From contig WOYM01000102.1 in NCBI GenBank assembly GCA_011620785.1, positions 1 to 25,526 on the forward strand: DNA of 25,526 nt, given 5' to 3'. Below, piece after piece: positions 22,464-25,526 of the stretch. The notes beneath the pieces were generated by a model. It ran no database searches. It saw nothing but the letters and a program-made list of their open reading frames with translations, and was not told the DNA's origin. The translations under genes and the position numbers were made by a program. Positions within the stretch are counted from its first letter, which is position 1. Every line of letters starts with the position of its first letter. Source of the DNA: Methanothrix sp. (GTDB taxonomy: Archaea; Halobacteriota; Methanosarcinia; Methanotrichales; Methanotrichaceae).

Positions 22464-22831
22464 TGCTCAAATGCTAGGAGGATGTATGATATCTACTTTT
22501 TCCGCCAGAAATTGCCTTTCGATTTGCTCTATCTAGACTATCTGGCCTGGCTGAAGCTGTTCTTGCTAGAAGAGACCATAAATGAGCTTTTTTAAACTGA
22601 CTTCCGCATTTATCTTGCTAAATCGAGGAGAATGAACGGATATATTGTTATATTAGAAACCACAAATAAGGATCTGAGTGGAGTTGGGATGTTGGTCAAA
22701 ATCGTGTTGATGATCGAGGTTGATATCTGATAAATCATCTTGAATTTAATCTAAACCCGGATTCGCCAACTATCCTCCTGCCAGGTTTGCAGACGAGCGA
22801 ACTGCGCCTTTGGATGATGATATCGACCGCT
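22464..22831. other. Intergenic stretch without a supported gene
   Basis: This stretch of about 370 bases separates DUF555 and the kinase. It holds a T-run (GCTTTTTTAAAC near 22590), an AT-rich TATA-like element (GGATATATTGTTATATTAG, 22638-22656) that could serve the kinase gene, and a 32-codon frame at 22632-22730 that follows GAGGAG too closely (one base) to be a convincing gene. No RNA gene is recognisable. Confidence 0.4.
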
Positions 22832-22859
22832 CCATAGTGATGAAATCACCGTTCTATGG
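22832..22859 (+). promoter_or_regulatory. Nested hairpin directly before the kinase start codons
   Basis: CCATAG (22832-22837) pairs with CTATGG (22854-22859), and inside it GTGAT (22837-22841) pairs with ATCAC (22845-22849) around GAA. The hairpin ends exactly where the first in-frame ATG begins, so it could control translation start or be an operator. Confidence 0.45.
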
Positions 22860-25526
22860 ATGATGAAGATGCATAACGCAGCCGAGACAGCAATTGTAGC
22901 TACTGACAATTCTGAGAGCTTTGCAGGCGAGCCGCCAGATTCATCCGAGCTGCGCGCAGCCAGATGGGTCTTTCCATTTCGCTATTCATTGGCCATAGCA
23001 AGCTCAATTGTCATTTGTTATGCCCTGGTGATGTTCATCCTGAGGGATGATCCAGAGGCGACAACCGCTTTCACAGACCTGGCGCTCATCCCAATAAACG
23101 GCATGGCCGCATTAGCCCTCCTTTATGCGGCGGCTTTTTCTTATCAGCAGAGAAAAAAAGGATATCTGACCTGGCTAATCCTCTCTCTGGCCACATTTAG
23201 CTTCACCATGGGGGATGTTATTTGGGCCTATGAAGAGGCCATTCTCAAGGTTGACCCATTTTTTTCCATCTCAAACGTCTTCTATCTGGCATACTATCCT
23301 TTATTCCTATTGGGGATCATAGCCCTCCCCTCACTGCAATTCTCCTCCAGAGAGCGCCTCAAGATGGCCCTGGATTTCGGAATAGTAATGTTTGCCGGGA
23401 TAATCATATTCTGGAACTACATAATCAGTCCAGTCATTCAGGAATCAGCAAACTACGATATTCTCACATTGATAATCTATATCATTTATCCTTTTGGGGA
23501 TCTGATTTTGCTCTTCTCAGTCCTGGAGCTTCTCTTCAGGAAGATCCGCGGCAATGAACAGACCTCATTGCTCCTTCTTGCTGCCGGAATGATCTGTCTG
23601 ATAATAACCGATTCCATATTCCTGCAATTGTCATGGTCTGATGCCTATGCAGCAGGAGGTCTTCTCGATCTGGGCTGGCCATTATCCTATGCGCTGGTAG
23701 GCCTTGCGGGCATGTCTCAGGCGGATGTCGTATCAAAGAAGAATTCCTTCAAGATACCTGAATTCGGGGAATTCCGCTCAGGAGGGCTGACCTGGCCACT
23801 CTACCTTCCCTATTTATTCGCAGCGGGAGCATTTGCTCTGCTGGTCTGGAGCCATGAAAATCCGATTGGCATTTCCTTCGCCAGCTTATCCTGGGCAGTG
23901 GGGATGATAATTGGCCTGGTCATACTGCGACAGATACTTATCCTGAACGAAAATGTCAGCCTTTATAAAAAAGCTCAGAAGGATATTCAGGAGAAAGAGC
24001 TGGCCAGGGCAGAGGTCATCCGCCTCAACGAAGAGCTTGAAGAAAGGGTGGCCCAGCGAACCAAGCAGCTGGAGGATGCTAATAGAGATCTGCAGTGTGA
24101 GGTGCAGGAGAGAATTCAAGCAGAAGCAGGCATGAGGGACTCAGAGCGCAGGATGGCGGATATCATAAATTTCCTTCCGGATGCTACCTTCGTCATCAAT
24201 AAAGAAGGAGTGGTAATTGCCTGGAACCGGGCCATAGAGATGATGACCCAGGTCAAGGCAGAGGATATTTTGGGAAAAGGCGAATATGAGTACTCTCTGC
24301 CCTTTTATAAAAAGCGAAGGCCAATTCTGATTGACCTGGTCACAAATCAGGATCATGATGTAGAGGGCTGCTATGAAGAGCTCAAGCGGCATGAGGAGGG
24401 CAGCCTGGCTGGCGTTAGCTTCATCTCAAACCTCAATGGAAAGTTGACCTATCTGCAGAGTAGTGCAGCGGTTCTGTACGATTCAGAGGGAAATATCTAT
24501 GGAGCAATCGAGTCCATTCGCGATATCACTGACCAGAAGATGGTGGAGGAGGACCTCAAGAACTCCAAAGAGAGAGCCGAATTAGCCACAAGGTCGAAAT
24601 CCAATTTCCTGGCCAATATGAGCCATGAGATCAGAACGCCAATGAATGCCGTCGTTGGCATGACCGGCCTGCTCCTGGAGACCGATTTGAAGCCTGAACA
24701 GCGCGACTACCTGGAGACCATTCGAACCGGCGGAAACTCCCTTCTCGCCATTATCAACAATATCCTGGATTACTCCAAGATCGAAGGAGAGAAGATGGAG
24801 TTGGAGATCTTACCATTTGATCTCTTGGGCTGCATAGAGGAGTCGATGGATATGGTGGCGGCGAAAGCAGCGGAAAAAGGCCTTGAGATTGCGTATTTCC
24901 AGGACGATGATGTGCCCAGGTTTATAGTGGGAGACCAGATCCGTCTGCGTCAGATCCTGGTTAATCTTCTGGGAAATGCCACCAAGTTCACTGAGAAGGG
25001 AGAGATCGTCCTATCCCTGAGTACAACCCCTCTGGATGATGGAAGAATCGAGCTGCATTTTAGAATTATGGATACTGGAATCGGCATCTCTCAGGAGAAT
25101 CTAAGCCGTCTCTTTCAATTCTTCACCCAGGTTGATTCCTCAACCACAAGGCATTACGGCGGCACAGGTCTGGGCCTGGCCATTAGCCGCCGGCTGGTGG
25201 AGATGATGGAGGGAAGGATCTGGGTAGAGAGCGAGAAGGGAGCGGGAAGCACCTTCCATTTCACCATTCGCTGCCAATTACATCATGATGATAGCCGCTC
25301 AGAGCCTGGAGATTCTATCCTCACTGGCAAGAGGGTGCTGATAGTGGAAGGCCATAAGTCGGTCAGAGATATGCTCGTCAGGATGGCCGGCTCCTGGGGA
25401 ATGGAGGCAGTAGCTCTAGCTAGAGCTGAAGAGGCCAAAGAGCTCATGGCCAGAGGAACATCAGCAGCAGAGTTTGATTTTGCAATTCTGGACACCGTCC
25501 TGCCGGATATGGAAGGCCTGCTTCTT
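22860..25526 (+). CDS. Membrane hybrid histidine kinase, 3' end outside the window
   Basis: A sensor kinase cut off by the window end after 889 codons. Domains in order: about eight or nine membrane helices (residues 42-362), a long coiled coil (about 363-425), a PAS domain (about 428-545), HisKA with phospho-acceptor His589 (NMSHEIRTPMN), and HATPase with N-box Asn706, G1 DTGIGI (from Asp738) and G2 GGTGLGL. A receiver domain follows from about residue 823 with likely acceptor Asp878 (ILDTVLPDMEG). The usual acidic pair of the receiver is Glu830-Gly831, so phosphotransfer there may be altered. Three in-frame ATGs (22860, 22863, 22869) are possible starts. The stimulus is unknown; no output regulator is visible. 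Confidence 0.9.
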   Translation, partial: MMKMHNAAETAIVATDNSESFAGEPPDSSELRAARWVFPFRYSLAIASSIVICYALVMFILRDDPEATTAFTDLALIPINGMAALALLYAAAFSYQQRKKGYLTWLILSLATFSFTMGDVIWAYEEAILKVDPFFSISNVFYLAYYPLFLLGIIALPSLQFSSRERLKMALDFGIVMFAGIIIFWNYIISPVIQESANYDILTLIIYIIYPFGDLILLFSVLELLFRKIRGNEQTSLLLLAAGMICLIITDSIFLQLSWSDAYAAGGLLDLGWPLSYALVGLAGMSQADVVSKKNSFKIPEFGEFRSGGLTWPLYLPYLFAAGAFALLVWSHENPIGISFASLSWAVGMIIGLVILRQILILNENVSLYKKAQKDIQEKELARAEVIRLNEELEERVAQRTKQLEDANRDLQCEVQERIQAEAGMRDSERRMADIINFLPDATFVINKEGVVIAWNRAIEMMTQVKAEDILGKGEYEYSLPFYKKRRPILIDLVTNQDHDVEGCYEELKRHEEGSLAGVSFISNLNGKLTYLQSSAAVLYDSEGNIYGAIESIRDITDQKMVEEDLKNSKERAELATRSKSNFLANMSHEIRTPMNAVVGMTGLLLETDLKPEQRDYLETIRTGGNSLLAIINNILDYSKIEGEKMELEILPFDLLGCIEESMDMVAAKAAEKGLEIAYFQDDDVPRFIVGDQIRLRQILVNLLGNATKFTEKGEIVLSLSTTPLDDGRIELHFRIMDTGIGISQENLSRLFQFFTQVDSSTTRHYGGTGLGLAISRRLVEMMEGRIWVESEKGAGSTFHFTIRCQLHHDDSRSEPGDSILTGKRVLIVEGHKSVRDMLVRMAGSWGMEAVALARAEEAKELMARGTSAAEFDFAILDTVLPDMEGLLL

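Noticed and set aside
22632..22730. Possible 32-codon small gene after GAGGAG
   Set aside because: The GAGGAG is only one base from the ATG, too close for normal initiation, and the peptide matches nothing known to me.

Overview
The window comes from a methanogenic archaeon. It opens with a complete methyl-coenzyme M reductase operon (mcrB-mcrD-mcrG-mcrA). Archaeal families follow throughout: DUF555, DUF134, a DRG-type GTPase, an XPD-like helicase, and TATA-box promoters with short or no leaders. The roughly 50% GC content, the McrBDGA order without mcrC and the Asn/Ser-rich secreted proteins fit Methanothrix (Methanosaeta) best. That genus assignment is inference.

Layout. (1) 96-4381: mcrBDGA on +, closed by a hairpin plus T-run terminator. 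(2) 4382-5622: a frameshifted surface-protein relic, a small intact unknown gene (-) and a long imperfect inverted repeat. (3) 5623-7518: an Mrp/NBP35 P-loop ATPase and a DUF134 regulator (both -), with a divergent, decayed DUF5320-like gene. (4) 7611-11105: a frameshifted secreted protein, a lamin-tail-domain protein, a FecCD-type permease, fragments of substrate-binding-protein genes in opposite orientations, and an intact FecB-like substrate-binding protein (-). (5) 11106-11807: a protein with two CDGSH motifs flanking a four-cysteine segment. (6) 11876-12600: relics of two isochorismatase-family hydrolases. (7) 12735-13552: two divergent small HTH regulators, followed by an LRR relic. (8) 13933-15466: a PstS-like protein, an unknown 134-aa protein and a CxxC-x17-CxxC zinc ribbon. 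(9) 15654-17599: a DRG/Obg GTPase and a Cas4/Dna2-like protein without a recognisable catalytic E-x-K. (10) 17649-19611: two secreted proteins, one a likely seven-bladed propeller and one rich in N-glycosylation sequons. (11) 19758-22463: an XPD/Rad3-like helicase and DUF555. (12) 22860 to the end: a large membrane hybrid histidine kinase cut off by the window edge.

The mcr operon carries the methane-forming step. Several neighbours suggest Fe-S handling or import (Mrp/NBP35, CDGSH protein, FecCD/FecB, XPD), but no shared operon is visible. The most striking property of the window is the density of gene relics: at least seven partly decayed genes between 4.4 and 13.8 kb, mostly for secreted, transport or hydrolase proteins. 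I see no CRISPR array, tRNA, rRNA, insertion sequence or complete new multi-gene system.
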